NCBI GenBank assembly: GCA_009192285.1
Contig: CM018608.1
Coordinates: forward strand, 1,708,563 to 1,772,562
Origin: Morchella semilibera
Lineage: Eukaryota; Ascomycota; Pezizomycetes; Pezizales; Morchellaceae
Direction: 5' to 3'
DNA: 64,000 nucleotides
The notes beneath the pieces are model-generated. The model made no database searches. It was not told where the DNA came from and saw only the letters and a program-made list of their open reading frames with translations. Positions 43,065-53,769 of the stretch are shown piece after piece. Positions within the stretch are counted from its first letter, which is position 1; every line of letters begins with the position of its first letter. The position numbers and the translations under genes are program-made.

Positions 43065-44343
43065 CTACAACAGATACTCTTCAATCGATGGTGGGGGATG
43101 TTCAAAGTATTGACTGGTATTACTACTATTATAACAGGTATGACAATTGGTGAAGAGAACTGCGGCAAAATAATATTTTCCAACCGGAGAGAGTCCGATC
43201 TTCATTCCTCGTTCAAAATCAATATAGCCAAAGTATTGCACCACTTTTCCAAAAGCCAACTCTACTATAACCCTCCGCCGGGATACGCAGTAATCGAATA
43301 TCTCCTCTCCCTGACTTAATTCTCTACATATAATATAATCAATAATAAAAATAAAAAAAGAATATAGCTTTTTTTACCTACCATTGCTCGGATTGCTCCA
43401 ATTACGTTGGGTTGTAAGCCATAGGCAGCATCACCATATATATTAAAGAGAGGTTCACCTTGAATATTAACAGCATGAGCTTCAAGCTTTAGTCCGAGTT
43501 CTGAATGCAACCACATTCCCCAATCGTTAGTCCGTCCTTTAAATCCTCCACAGAAGCTTGAGATCAAACCGTCAGGTGTTGAAATAGCTTGAGACTGAGT
43601 TGTGTGTTTCTTCTTATACCCGGAGTAGAACCATTTCTGATGCGCAACATCAGGGCCAGGACGACAAATGCCACGATGTGTCCCATCCACAAACCCCCAT
43701 ATCCGTCCACTAGGTTCTCCATGTCTGAATATTGAATCGCACTATCGAGTCAATGTTTCCGGATTTAATCGTACAGTACCCCAAAAAAGCTTGTCCTGTA
43801 ATGTTCGGTAAAGATGTTCGCATACATCATTAAAAACTGTAGAAATCTAGGAATTTCCATGACCAAATATACCAATCACATCTTTGAGTCTTTGGGGGGA
43901 GGAAAGACGGTATAGTACTAGAGATAATGCGGTAGAAGGTGAGCTCGAAAACGGTGCCGAAAATTTGAAGGAATATGTAGCAGAATCGATAGTTGATTTT
44001 GAGAACAATTGAAACGAAGGTAACTGATACTCCATGCATCTGACATCTCATCAATATTGAAAATATATTGACGATACTCGATTGGAATTCTCTTCGGCTG
44101 TATTTTGGTGATTCCAGCAAAATGCGCCATACTGATAAGTCTTTTATTGCGGGTTCGCCTAACAAAAAGTGCCTGTACTGCTGCATGTACTGCTCCCCCC
44201 CTGTTGCAGTCATCAAATAGGCAGCAGTTGTAGGGTCCAGGGCGCCGTCCATTTCTTTTGTAAGTGTGTAATTCTCTCTTACAACCCGCAAACCCCACAA
44301 GTAAATTTGCTACCCTGGTTAAATAGCGTCCAGAGTCAATCAA
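43065..44343 (-). pseudogene. Harbinger-like DDE transposase (DDE_Tnp_4 type), inactivated
   Basis: One frame from about 44035 down to 43382 reads ALSLVLYRLSSPQRLKD, IFGHGNS-stop-ISTVFNDV, LTR-stop, then IWGFVDGTHRGICRPGP, YSGYKKKHTTQSQAI, TPDGLISSF and IYGDAAYGLQP. This is the DDE_Tnp_4 pattern, with Asp in VDGT and in YGDAAY. A 71-nt intron (43311-43381) joins IRAM to GEEIFDYCVSRRRVIVELAF, giving the third acidic residue (Glu in IVEL) and a C-terminus ending at 43065. Two in-frame TAG codons and a frameshift near 43950-43990 disable it; the N-terminus (RQYIFNIDEMSDAW, to 44343) lies in another frame. It converges on the accessory ORF at 42092-43045. Confidence 0.75.
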
Positions 44344-44349
44344 ATCTTT

Positions 44350-45058
44350 TTACATTTTTTAGTGGCTCGTAGTACATGTATGTACTACTTTTTCCATAAC
44401 GTACTTTTTTGTATTATCTATTATCCTTGATCCTGCCGCATCCTTGCAGTTGCCGTGGGAACGTAGTTTATAGTACAGAATTTCTCTTGCAAAACCTCTC
44501 TAACACACATACATCTAACAATAAATCTGATATCCCTACCTCTTCCGTAGCCGGGCTTGCAACTCTTAATTATAAGTAAGTTTGACTCTGTAGATTTTAT
44601 ATATGTAGCTAATTTTTCGTATCCCGCTCTGCGACTACAATTAGAGCTTGTGATTTTGGGTATCAGGCCCCATGGCACCCTGAAGTAATTATTCAGCATT
44701 TTCACCCTCCGCCGAGGCCCTTGCCCTTGCCCTTGCCCCCGGTCCTTCTACTCTCCAAATATCTACCTAGCGGCCGCAAACTAGAGCTGTGGATCATGGA
44801 TATCAGATCCCCCCTCTAAAACTGTTATAAGGGCCTACAGCCACTATCCTCCTACGGTGAACTTCTCCAGACCCTTCTACGTTAGGTCGAGCCTTTAGGT
44901 TTCAGCTCATATCTCGGAATTTACAATTGAATTAATTCTAGTTGAACTGGTTGGTGGGTTAGGGTTTCGATATCGACTAATCAAAGTGGCAAATCCTAAT
45001 TCTAGTACATAGAGGAAGAAATGTACCTCTACAGTACGATATTAAAGCCCGCAGCAAA
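44350..45058. other. Spacer without supported gene
   Basis: Contains a CCCTTGCCCTTG short repeat near 44718. No gene or clear element end is visible; the outer ends of the Harbinger-like pair were looked for here and not found. Confidence 0.4.
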
Positions 45059-45060
45059 TA

Positions 45061-45421
45061 CTGTACCAGTCAATGACGTTGGGACAGCCCGCCATTTCTG
45101 ACAGCCGCTGAATTTGCTACAAGCCGGCTCTGACCAATTCTATGTTGGGACAGGCTACCCTCTGACTGCATATTAGGGCAAAGCTCTCATGGCCTCTTGC
45201 TCTGATTATTTCTCAAACCGTGCTATCTTGGGGGAAATTTCTTTCTTAAACTTAGTAGAACCTATAGACTATATAAATTCTGACTTCTGGCAATAAAACC
45301 TAGGACAAGACATAATATCTCTGACTGATCCGGGTCTTGTCAAAACCCTGACATAATGGTTTTTGTGGGACAGGTCCGGGCCCCTCTATACCTGACGTCC
45401 CAACCACATTGACCGGTACAA
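45061..45421. mobile_element. Non-autonomous inverted-repeat element, 361 bp, TA flanks
   Basis: The left end CTGTACCAGTCAATGACGTT and the inverted right end TTGTACCGGTCAATGTGGTT match over 16 of 20 bases, followed by GGGAC in both. TA lies at 45059-45060 and 45422-45423. No coding capacity. Probably Tc1/mariner-type. Confidence 0.6.
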
Positions 45422-45429
45422 TAGTAGAT

Positions 45430-46660
45430 CTACTCGCACGGTATTTAAATAGATACATATCGTTCTAACAAATCTCTTAGAAAAATTTCCGACTTTTTAA
45501 TTAACGACCGACCATTCCTTAATCTGGCAAGGGGTCTGCCCCCCGCCCCCCCCCCCCCAAACCTCTTCAAGAAGAAGTCTTTGTGTGTCTTTACCATTAG
45601 GTCTTGTCATTTCCTCGTCTGTCGATTGTTCCACTCCTATAATAGAGTCATTATATGGAAGAACACCGAGGTCTGTTAGTAAAGCCACATCAGATTTTTT
45701 TTTTCTTGGGGAGCAGCAGCATTTTGTTGACAGACGAAGGAATATCTCTCATCGTACAGGCCCGTCCGGCCAACCTCAGCAAAGATAAGAATTATTTCCT
45801 TTGTGTGAGGCACCCACCAGAAACGGGACGCAGCTCCGCCGTGCGGCGGGGTCCTCGGGCTCGACATGGGGTTTAGTGGTGGTCCCTATGAGATCTCCAA
45901 TAGAAACTTAATTTCTCTCTTGTAGGGGTCAGATATGCCCGACCAATGTATAACAGGGTTGGGGGCGTTTGTATCGGAGACCAATTATCAAGTACCGAGT
46001 ATAACCAGATCTGGTAGCAGCTTTCGCTTTCTCCAGGGTAGTTAGTAATAACATAAGGAATACTGATATTAGAGTGTTTAGGCTCATCCGACTAATTATA
46101 CAACAAAAAAAAAATGCAGCCAAGGGTCGGACCCTCGGACGGATGAAAATTCTCAAGTTCGCAACCTGGGCCGCGCACCACTTTGTAAAGGTATTATATT
46201 GCTTGTTATGGTAAATAGCTAAACAAGAATATCCAACAATTACCGTAACTAGACTAATATCAGCTGGGAGAGGCATCTTGCAAATCTGCCAACTTTCATC
46301 TGTCCAGGGGATAGGAAAAAGCGAATTTAGCCCAATACCCCGCTTACTTTAGCACATCTCTAATTGCAGGTTCTGTTCCCTGGATTTTCCTTTTATGTAA
46401 TAGGCGAGCTTAAACAGTATCATGAAAAGGAATTCGCGCTCGAGGAACAGACTGTCCTACTAATTCGCCCCTCCCGACCCGGAACCACTCCAAGTTCTTT
46501 TAGTCATGGGATATCACTCGTATCTCCCACGATACCTCAAAATATCAATATGCCAGATTATCATGTGGTATGGTAATTCCCCTAGTAGATCATATTGGGA
46601 CGCTCCGACATATACCACTGAGAGTCCTGCCTCATGCAAACCCTTTTTTTTTTTTTTTTT
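45430..46660. other. Spacer without supported gene
   Basis: Holds C-rich, T-rich and A-rich runs, and a sequence near 45764 (GGCCCGTCCGGCCAACCTCA) that resembles the left end of the 15111 element but has no partner end. The minus-strand ORF at 45929-46276 (115 codons) has two hydrophobic stretches and no known domain. Confidence 0.35.
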
Positions 46661-46860
46661 TTTTTTTAACCAGAACCGAGTGATCGCTCATGATCATATA
46701 GATATCTACAGCCCAGCGCCTTATCTATTGTCCTGGCAAAATGAGGGGTTGAGCGGACCATGACTATATAGCCTGCCAAGTGCGGAGCCACTTCCAAGGT
46801 ATCTATAGATATCTATAATCCGGACCAGACAGTTGCGAACATATTGTAAAAGACCGAATA
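46638..46860. repeat. Poly-T tract and diverged paralogue of 50256-50400
   Basis: A run of about 22 T is followed by ACCGAGTGATCGCTCATGA. The following 150 bases align by eye with 50256-50405 (ACCGAGTGACCGCTCATGAC, CAGCGCC/CGGCGCC, GACCGTTGCGCACATTGAG against GACAGTTGCGAACATATTG). It is likely the decayed start of a further Harbinger-like transposase copy. Confidence 0.5.
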
Positions 46861-47599
46861 ATCAATATGTCTGTTCGCACTGGCAGTGGTGACTTCCACT
46901 ACCGATCTGATGATTTCGGTAGTTGATCCTTCAATGCACAGGATATTACAGGATCATACAAACCATCGAAAATTTACTACAAGGGAACGGATGGGAGCGA
47001 ATTAACAGCTTTGCAACTGATAAATGTATAATGATGCTGGCGGTTTGGAAAATATTTTACTAAGATCTCCGTCTAGTGAATTCGCGTTGTCTTTCAATAC
47101 CATGCGACTCCCACGGTTTACCGTTGATTGCCGGTATACTTGACATAACTCACTACATAGAAGTCAACTCTCATAATTACAGCGTTTCGGGCAGTACCTT
47201 AACAATTTAAGAGAGAAGCAAGAGGGAGAGATCATCTTTGATTTTGTCTGTCATTACAAGATGGGGACACAAGCCCGAGTTTTGGATTCGGTCGTAATAA
47301 GGAGGCCCTTCGGCAATATTCTTTGGATACAGATATCTGTGAACAGATATTGGATACATTTCTGAATCGACAGTTTTGTTAGTTAAAATAATTTCAGGAT
47401 GTCATTCATGAAATATATGAAGCACAATAAATGTCGGAATCTGAAAAATCCCATTTGGGGCATGTTGCATCCCGATTACTATCGATAGAGACTCATTTGG
47501 AAGGTCTCTCACGACATCAATCTGCTGTTAGTCAAAACAAATCCTAGAATCACACTAACTCGGTAATATCAATTCGGCAATCGCTTCAATAATTAGCCC

Positions 47600-47775
47600 C
47601 TCAACTCAGTAATATTGCTCTCCGCCTCTACCGTACACCTGTAAACTCTGTTCCTAGTGAGAGGTATTTCTCTGTGCAGAATGTGATCAGCAGAAGATTC
47701 GCAACCGTTTGGATCCCTCGAGAGTTGATAAACTCACTTTTGTATACATAACTTGTTTTAAACCCAAAAACAGGC
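47600..47775 (+). pseudogene. hAT transposase C-terminal dimerisation fragment
   Basis: One frame gives NSVPSERYFSVQNVISR and a frame one base off gives RNRLDPSRVDKLTFVYITCF. Together these are the hAT dimerisation signature (SERxFS... RNRL.P..V..L.F). A one-base indel near 47693 breaks it. Upstream, 46900-47600, has no intact frame; it may hold the rest of the gene in decayed form. Confidence 0.65.
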
Positions 47776-47799
47776 AACCTAAGCGATGGGATGATTCGA

Positions 47800-48179
47800 T
47801 GAGAATGCGCAGCTGTCGCTTAGTACCAATACAGTACTTCAACCGGAAACCCCAATCTCAACCCAGACTTTAGGCGGACAGAAGTTGCCAGAACCCGCAG
47901 AGTCCATCACGAACTGCTACTATACAGCAGATCAGGCTCGGCATCTTTCATTCTCTCAAGTGGATGAATTCTCGCATCCAAGTTCCCTTACACTCATGCG
48001 ACAAGAATCACAACCTACAGGTAAGTTCTACTAATATTGTGGATTTTTTTCCTGCTTACTTTCTAGGAGGTACGATCATTGACACTTATGGGAAACGCAT
48101 CAATGATAATGGGTCAGGTGATGTGGTGGAAAGGCATCAGATTACTATGGGGGAAACGAATAGGGAAACGAATCGCTAG
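47800..48179 (+). CDS. Hypothetical two-exon segment
   Basis: An open stretch (TLGGQKLPEPAESITNCYYT... LTLMRQESQPT) runs to a GTAAGT donor at 48021. A 46-nt intron with CTAG acceptor leads in frame to GGTIIDTYGKRINDNGSGDV and a TAG at 48177-48179. The splice signals are good, but no start, upstream exon or domain is identified. It may be the tail of a degraded gene. Confidence 0.3.
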
Positions 48180-48450
48180 TCCAATATGTGTTTTAATTCA
48201 ATGCATTTCCTTTTAGCTATGAAAAATTATTAGACCAAGATACCAGACCCGAACCTAATATGCTTGATGAATAACCACATATGTGAACCGCTAAGCTAGG
48301 GATTATTAAAATCTTCTCCTAAATATAACAAAATAAGGTAAATGCGGCCACTAAAAGTAGCGTTGGGGTGGGTAATCTATCGCTTGATTCGCTTCCATGG
48401 TTAGTGGAGTCTGACCCGGTCTCGTACCCATCCCCTACGAGCAGCACTCC

Positions 48451-48779
48451 GCTCACTGTACGGTCTGGAGCATTAACTTTCCGACAAAAATATCATTTAC
48501 TGTGTCGGTGACCCAAATGAAGCCCGACAGTGCTAAGAGTGTTTAGTTCCCGTGTCGGAAACTTAAATAAAGCCCGCTGGAGGCTAAAAAAGGCTAATTT
48601 TCCCGTCGGAGACCTAAGTTACGCCCGCCGGGGGCTAACAAAAAACCTTACTTTTGTATGTAAACAGCCCTCCGACAGCCCTCCGACAGTCGGGGAGCCC
48701 CCAATGCCCCCGCAAAAAGATCTCACCAAAGGTCGGAACGTTAATGCTCCAGCCCCTCTGGTAGGGGGCTGGGTGAGCA
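48451..48779. mobile_element. MITE family with GTCGG-rich interior, copy B
   Basis: The left end GCTCACTGTACGGTC + TGGAGCATTAAC + TTTCCGACAAAAA matches, inverted, the right end of the copy at 59407-60009. The right end reads (inverted) GCTCACCCAGCC and GGAGCATTAACGTTCCGACC. Inside are about three tandem units of about 50 bases, each GTCGG-GAC-C--A--T-A-GCCCG---G-GGCTAA. It is non-coding. Confidence 0.7.
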
Positions 48780-48784
48780 TAAGT

Positions 48785-49740
48785 CTGACTATCACAACTA
48801 CTAATTACTCAGAAATTGGCAAGGGAAAGGAATAAATCACAGAACTGGGCGGTAAATGAATTAAACCAGGGGTTTTACAAACATCCCCATTGAACGAGTC
48901 AATTGATTCATTTTCCGGAAACCGTTTAGTGGGTAATGTGCCCAGTGATTCGTTTCAGCAGCTGGTAGGGACTCTCGCACATGTCGTATTATCACTCATA
49001 ATAATATCATACATTACAATACATTACGAGACGGTTTTAAAAAAATGTCCGAACGCTACCTCCCGCCCTTCCTCTGATCGTCTGCATGATAGAGGTACAA
49101 TTACCAGTGCCGAGACTCCGGCGCCAACTGCAACTCGGATGGATGTAGATAGGTGATATCATAATGTAGTAATAGCAATTTAAGAGACGGTTAACTTAAA
49201 CCTGAACCTTCATATACGTTACCAGATCTATTAAATATAGCAGCCATCATGGAATCTAACTTCATCATAACAACAAGATCCCGCTTTAGCCTTTTCTGTC
49301 TGTGGTATAATATTGGCGCGTCTGGAGATCCGAGCACTCAGTGTTGAAAAAGAGACAGGTTATATCTCACAACTCCCTCTGCCAGTGGCTGCGGCCTGTC
49401 GGACGCAGGGGCCGCTCCGGGGGCGCCCCGGGAGGGACTATCCCATAATGCTTGTTTGTGTGGCTTTCGGTCTCTCTATCAGTCTCCGAGACATTTCTAT
49501 ATCTTGTGATGAGCCTCCCATAGGGTAATCTTCATAATAAATCAAGTTTTCCCCCTGTTGCGATTCAATCGCTCTCCCGTGTCCGGTCCTCTCTGCTGGT
49601 TGGTCAGTAACCGGGTGTGCACATCTACCATAAGAAGTGTGGTAGTTGGGGCGGGAGGTTTCTCGGAACCTTTTTCTATCCTCCGCTCAGGAGAGTAAGT
49701 GGTTGAAGATCAAAATATAACCCCCGGACTATTGTGTTCA
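48785..49740. other. Spacer with weak ORFs
   Basis: Two plus-strand ORFs (48890-49156, 49313-49528) lack recognisable domains. No repeats of note. Confidence 0.35.
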
Positions 49741-49744
49741 CTTA

Positions 49745-50096
49745 GGGCCCGTTCGGACTGGCCCGGATTATAATGATGGATTATTCTAAACTGTCGATTG
49801 TTAATAAGTGAAATAATAAATAGAACTTGGGGTAATCTTATATCAGTATATCGCAATGTTGCGATTGTCACTGTTGAGAAACTCAGTGCCGTTGATCAAT
49901 TGAAGAGTAGAAGAAAGAGAAAAATAATCACCTCTCGAGCTAATTATTTTCTTGGTAGATTATTTGAGTAGGCGGGGGTTAGGGGATTTAGATTATTCAT
50001 TCCCCGGACACCTCTACTTATTACAATAACCCAAAAGTCTATAATCCCTCGGATTATCGTTAATAATCGCGATTATCAGACTGTCTGAACGGGCCC
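49745..50096. mobile_element. Harbinger-type MITE, 352 bp, TTA duplication
   Basis: Termini GGGCCCGTTCGGAC and (inverted) GGGCCCGTTCAGAC differ at one base; further inward both arms have GGATTAT/GATAATC-rich sequence. TTA is directly repeated at 49742-49744 and 50097-50099. Harbinger elements duplicate TWA. It is non-coding, AT-rich inside, and related by its ends to 15111-16681. A transposase fragment of the same superfamily begins about 160 bp to the right. Confidence 0.85.
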
Positions 50097-50255
50097 TTAG
50101 TGAGTTTCTGGATCTACCTCCCCACCCCCCAGATAGATTTTATGGAGTTTCTATAGTCCTATCTGATATCAAAGCAAGGCTCAACGGCATTTCAGCACAA
50201 AATTTGCGTATAGGAGCCCAATATTTCTATATTGTCGCTATTGTCGCAAAACCGA

Positions 50256-50818
50256 GTGACCGCTCATGACCCAACTGTAGCTATAGTCCGGCGCCATATC
50301 CGTGGTTCTGGGAAAATCAGGGACTGGACGGGCCACCACTATATAGTTCATCCAGTCCGAAGGCCCTGCCAAGGCATCCATGGAAATAATTTGGACTTGA
50401 CCGTTGCGCACATTGAGTTACTATTATTACCATATGCACTCGTAACACCGGATGGTTTAATCAGCTATTTTGGCCGGTGGGTGTTAGTAGGAGCGATTCA
50501 TATATTCTTGGCGCCTCGGGCCTCCTGGGAGGTGGGCAGCAATGTACCACTATAAATCTATGGTGATTCCGCATACAGTATCAACAGACACTTTCACTTT
50601 ATCAAGGTGCTAGAATGACGGCTGACCAACGAGTATGTGACAAAGCTATGTCGGAAGTTATAGTTTTTGAATGGGCATTTAAGGAAGTGGTTTCTCTTTT
50701 TGCATTTTTACATTATACAAAAAATCAAAAGCATTTTCTACCGTTACAGCCGGTAGGATCACAGTTTAGAGTAGCAGTTCTTCTCCAAAACGCACATGTC
50801 ATTCTTCACCTTCTTTAA
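50256..50818 (+). pseudogene. Harbinger-like DDE transposase fragment, plus strand
   Basis: ALVTPDGLISYFGR and VGAIHIF match the central DDE_Tnp_4 pattern. After a stop, IYGDSAYSINRHF appears (second catalytic Asp), then MSEVIVFEWAFKEVVSLFAF and QPVGSQFRVAVLLQNAHVIL, the C-terminal part with the third acidic residue. At least two stops and frame changes break it. The N-terminus is decayed and resembles 46672-46860. Confidence 0.6.
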
Positions 50819-50865
50819 ATAGCACAGTATTTCGATGTAAATAGGGATGGTGGGCGGGTGGAGTA

Positions 50866-50974
50866 CAGCGGTAGGTAATAAGTGATGGAACACAGTGATG
50901 CCTGTTTTGGTAAAACGCCACCAACATTTGGTGTTTGTACCTCAGAGCGTTCCATCACTTATTACCTGTCGCTG
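50866..50974. mobile_element. Tc1/mariner-type MITE, 109 bp, TA duplication
   Basis: Inverted ends CAGCGGTAGGTAATAAGTGA and CAGCGACAGGTAATAAGTGA (right end inverted) continue into TGGAAC. TA flanks at 50864-50865 and 50975-50976. It starts CAGCG like the element at 58991. Confidence 0.85.
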
Positions 50975-51129
50975 TACATAGAACAGCAACTTATCGATCC
51001 ACCTACATCAGTTAGCGATTTTCGTAATTAATCACTACCAAATCCACGAGCAAAAAGCCTCATCACATCTGTCCACCCCTATTCCGTATATCTCTTTAAC
51101 GTTCAGTTCTTTTATTCTTGCTAATTTAT

Positions 51130-52275
51130 CTTCTTCAAACTCCCCAGCCAACATTTTGAGTCCCGATACAAGTTCAGAATGGTCTGCTCTCAATTTCTTT
51201 TAATTCTCTCAAAGCTTCAACGTCGTCCTCTTTAGCAAAATCGTCAAGTATGTCAAGTACTATGTCGATCCTTCTAGAAAATTTTTTTTTTTGTAGCAGG
51301 CAATGACTGAATTTCTCCGTCTTCAAAATCATCAATAGAAATCTCGCCCCTGTTACGCGCCAGACTACAAAGTCAACCATTTCAGACTATCTGCCCATAT
51401 CCTTCTAGCCTCCTCGCCTTTCCGTTGCTTCCTGTCCTACAGATGAATCAATACTACCTGATCCCACCTGATAAGGAGTTCATCCATATCGTGGATAAAC
51501 TGGATAACCTCTTCGTTGGCACCAGTCTTATGCAGCAAAGGAGACTGTTCACTTTTATATAACAAAACCAACTTCTTCATTCTAGCCCTATTCTACAGTC
51601 CTTTTGATTGCCTTGGGTCGAAGCCCTGAGAAGTGTATCGAAACCTCCAACTATCTCTCAGGTCTACGGCCCCTAATGCAGTTTGGGTCGTCTTCTAACA
51701 CCTCTCTTGCTAGAGCGCGGTCTTCCCAAGATTCCCATTTCCTTGTTTAACTTGCCCTAACAAAATGAGCTTACGGATGCAAGTCTTCTCCAGATCTTCT
51801 CCAGATCTCGCCATTCCATACGCGTCACTAAAAGGACTTTCTGGGCTATATAATTCCTGAGAAGGAACCTCGAGCTGAACTGGAATAGACCTGGCACTCA
51901 TTCTGAGCGGGTTGGGGTATCTGAAGTGCTTTGGGAAGCAGACATGATTTCTAGTGGCGGGGTAGATGCGGCTTGAGCTTAAGTAAATGGTAAGAAAAAC
52001 CTCAACAGGCTGTGAAGAAAAGGTAGAGCGGGCTACTGTAAATCTCCAAGTCACAACCTATTGTAGTTCAGGGTCGCTAGAGTACCTCTGGCTTCTCCGG
52101 CATCTGGGGCCTTCTTATTGGCTGGATTCCCGGGCCGGAGATCCCATAGGTTGCATGGAGCTGTAGGTCGACGCAGTTCGGACGGACTGGGGTTTTTCCA
52201 TATCTTGACTCTCATCGAGTACTCGTAACTAGCTAGATATCGTTGCAACCAAATAATTACTAAAAATTCCGACAT
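51130..52275 (-). pseudogene. Degenerate coding-like gene, unassigned
   Basis: Minus-strand open pieces follow one another: 52275-52051 (MSEFLVIIWLQRYLASYEYS), 52054-51710 (MSARSIPVQLEVPSQELYSP inside), a broken stretch around 51480-51560 (EEVIQFIHDMDELLIRWDQV), and 51380-51174 (RRIDIVLDILDDFAKEDDVE). Frames change and stops intervene. The acidic helical C-terminus recalls the accessory ORFs, but I do not recognise a domain. Confidence 0.35.
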
Positions 52276-52559
52276 TTACCTAAGACTGGGTACTAACATT
52301 TATATATACACCTAGCTGATCACGACCGATGTAGTTCCTAGAGAGGTAGGTAGTCGGTAGCAATCGATCGCCCACGTGAAAAAGGTTACGGAACAAATTT
52401 TGCGCGCAGTTATAAGTTATACCGGACCCAATAAAAGAGTGGCCGGCGAGAGGTGCTTTAAATACAAAATCAACATACTACATCTTCTGGGGTGTATAAA
52501 CTAGCTTGTATGGCCTCTCCTGCTGGAATCTTTATAAACCATGACTTCTCATGTCATAT

Positions 52560-53760
52560 CGTTGTTTCCTAGATAGCCGATCTGTTTTTCCCCAAGTCCC
52601 CCCCCCCCCTTTTTTTTTTCTTTCTTTTCCGGAGGCCAGGTGACTTTGTCCGTAGCTTTTGTGGTGTACGCGCACAAATTGCTAGTTTTATTCTACACAA
52701 AACTAGAGTCTTTATATACTTGTAGGAAATATGAAATAGAGACAGTGGGTAGGATTGTGGGTGTGTGGGTGACTTCATTTCCTTAGCGATAGCTTTTAGT
52801 CCCAGTAACCCTGACCCTGAAGCCGTAGCCCCCACCACACGTTCCGCCTTTGGCCAGCCATTGCTTCTTGAGTAAAGCTCTCGCTGATATCGGCTCATGC
52901 TAAAGCTGGAGGTCCTCCTGTTGGTACCGGGAGAGGAAGTCGGCAAGGGGTTTTCGGGTCCGGGTCGGTACTTGGCCCAAGCGTCCGTCGTGCGACCTTT
53001 TAGCAGGTGCGTGGAGGTCATGGGTTTGGCTATGTTGCGGTGGCCGGTGATGACCGAGACATGAACGAGCGGGGATGAGACGAAGTGCCGGAAGTTGTGG
53101 AAAGCGTATATGATGGCGTAGAGCTCCTTGTTGTGGATGATTGGTCGGAGCTTTCCGTTGGGACAAGGCTGGGTGATGCAGACGGCATAGGCCACATCCA
53201 GGGCAAAAGAAGCAAGGGAGACGCCATCAGTGCCAATGGCGGCGAGCAGACGGCGGAAGTTAGATTCGTGTCTATCCCCAGGTGAAACCCTTCTTTGTAA
53301 GAGATCTGTGAGCGGGGCGTAAGGATTGGGGATAAAGTGGCCATAGAAAATGATCAGGTTCAGGAAGGAGTGGAAGTCGTCATCGTCCGACATCCGGATG
53401 CCTTTAACGGTGTATCCGAGCAATGGGGCTTCGGTAACCCCAGACACATCTCACCGGCTTGAGGTGGAGCGGGTGCGCTTCCAGTGCCCCCAGGGTCAGG
53501 GTGAAATGCTTTTGGTGTTCTTGGACTGTTAGGGAATTAAATCATCCAAGTACGCGAAGCAGAACAGATCGAGAGACGGGACCAGTATCACGTTGATCAG
53601 GTGTTAAGCGGGGTAGTGGCAATTGAAGACCGAATGGCATAACCATGTACTCGAAGAGGCCGAAGAGTTTCTTGAATTCCAGCCCGAACGTCGAACCCGG
53701 CGGAGATATTGGCACGGGGAAGCTGCTCCATCACGGTGCGAGTAAGCAGCAGTGGGTACT
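52560..53760 (-). pseudogene. Decayed Ty3/gypsy reverse transcriptase-RNase H
   Basis: Reading the minus strand from about 53665: EYMVMPFGLQ, then FAYLDD (53541-53558) of the RT active site, followed by a stop where the family continues. Further on come FHSFLNLIIFYGHFIPN, PLTDLLQRR, a disrupted RNase H start, NKELYAIIYAFHNFRHFV and VITGHRNI. The last is an RNase H motif in which GH replaces the usual DH. Several frameshifts occur. It is a different lineage from the intact element at 1-4612. The ORF at 52569-53447 covers most of the surviving frame. Confidence 0.7.
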
Positions 53761-53769
53761 CATTGATAA

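Noticed and set aside
45760-45785. Third GGGCCC-type Harbinger terminus
   Set aside because: About 19 of 22 bases resemble the left end of the 15111 element, but no inverted partner or target duplication was found nearby.
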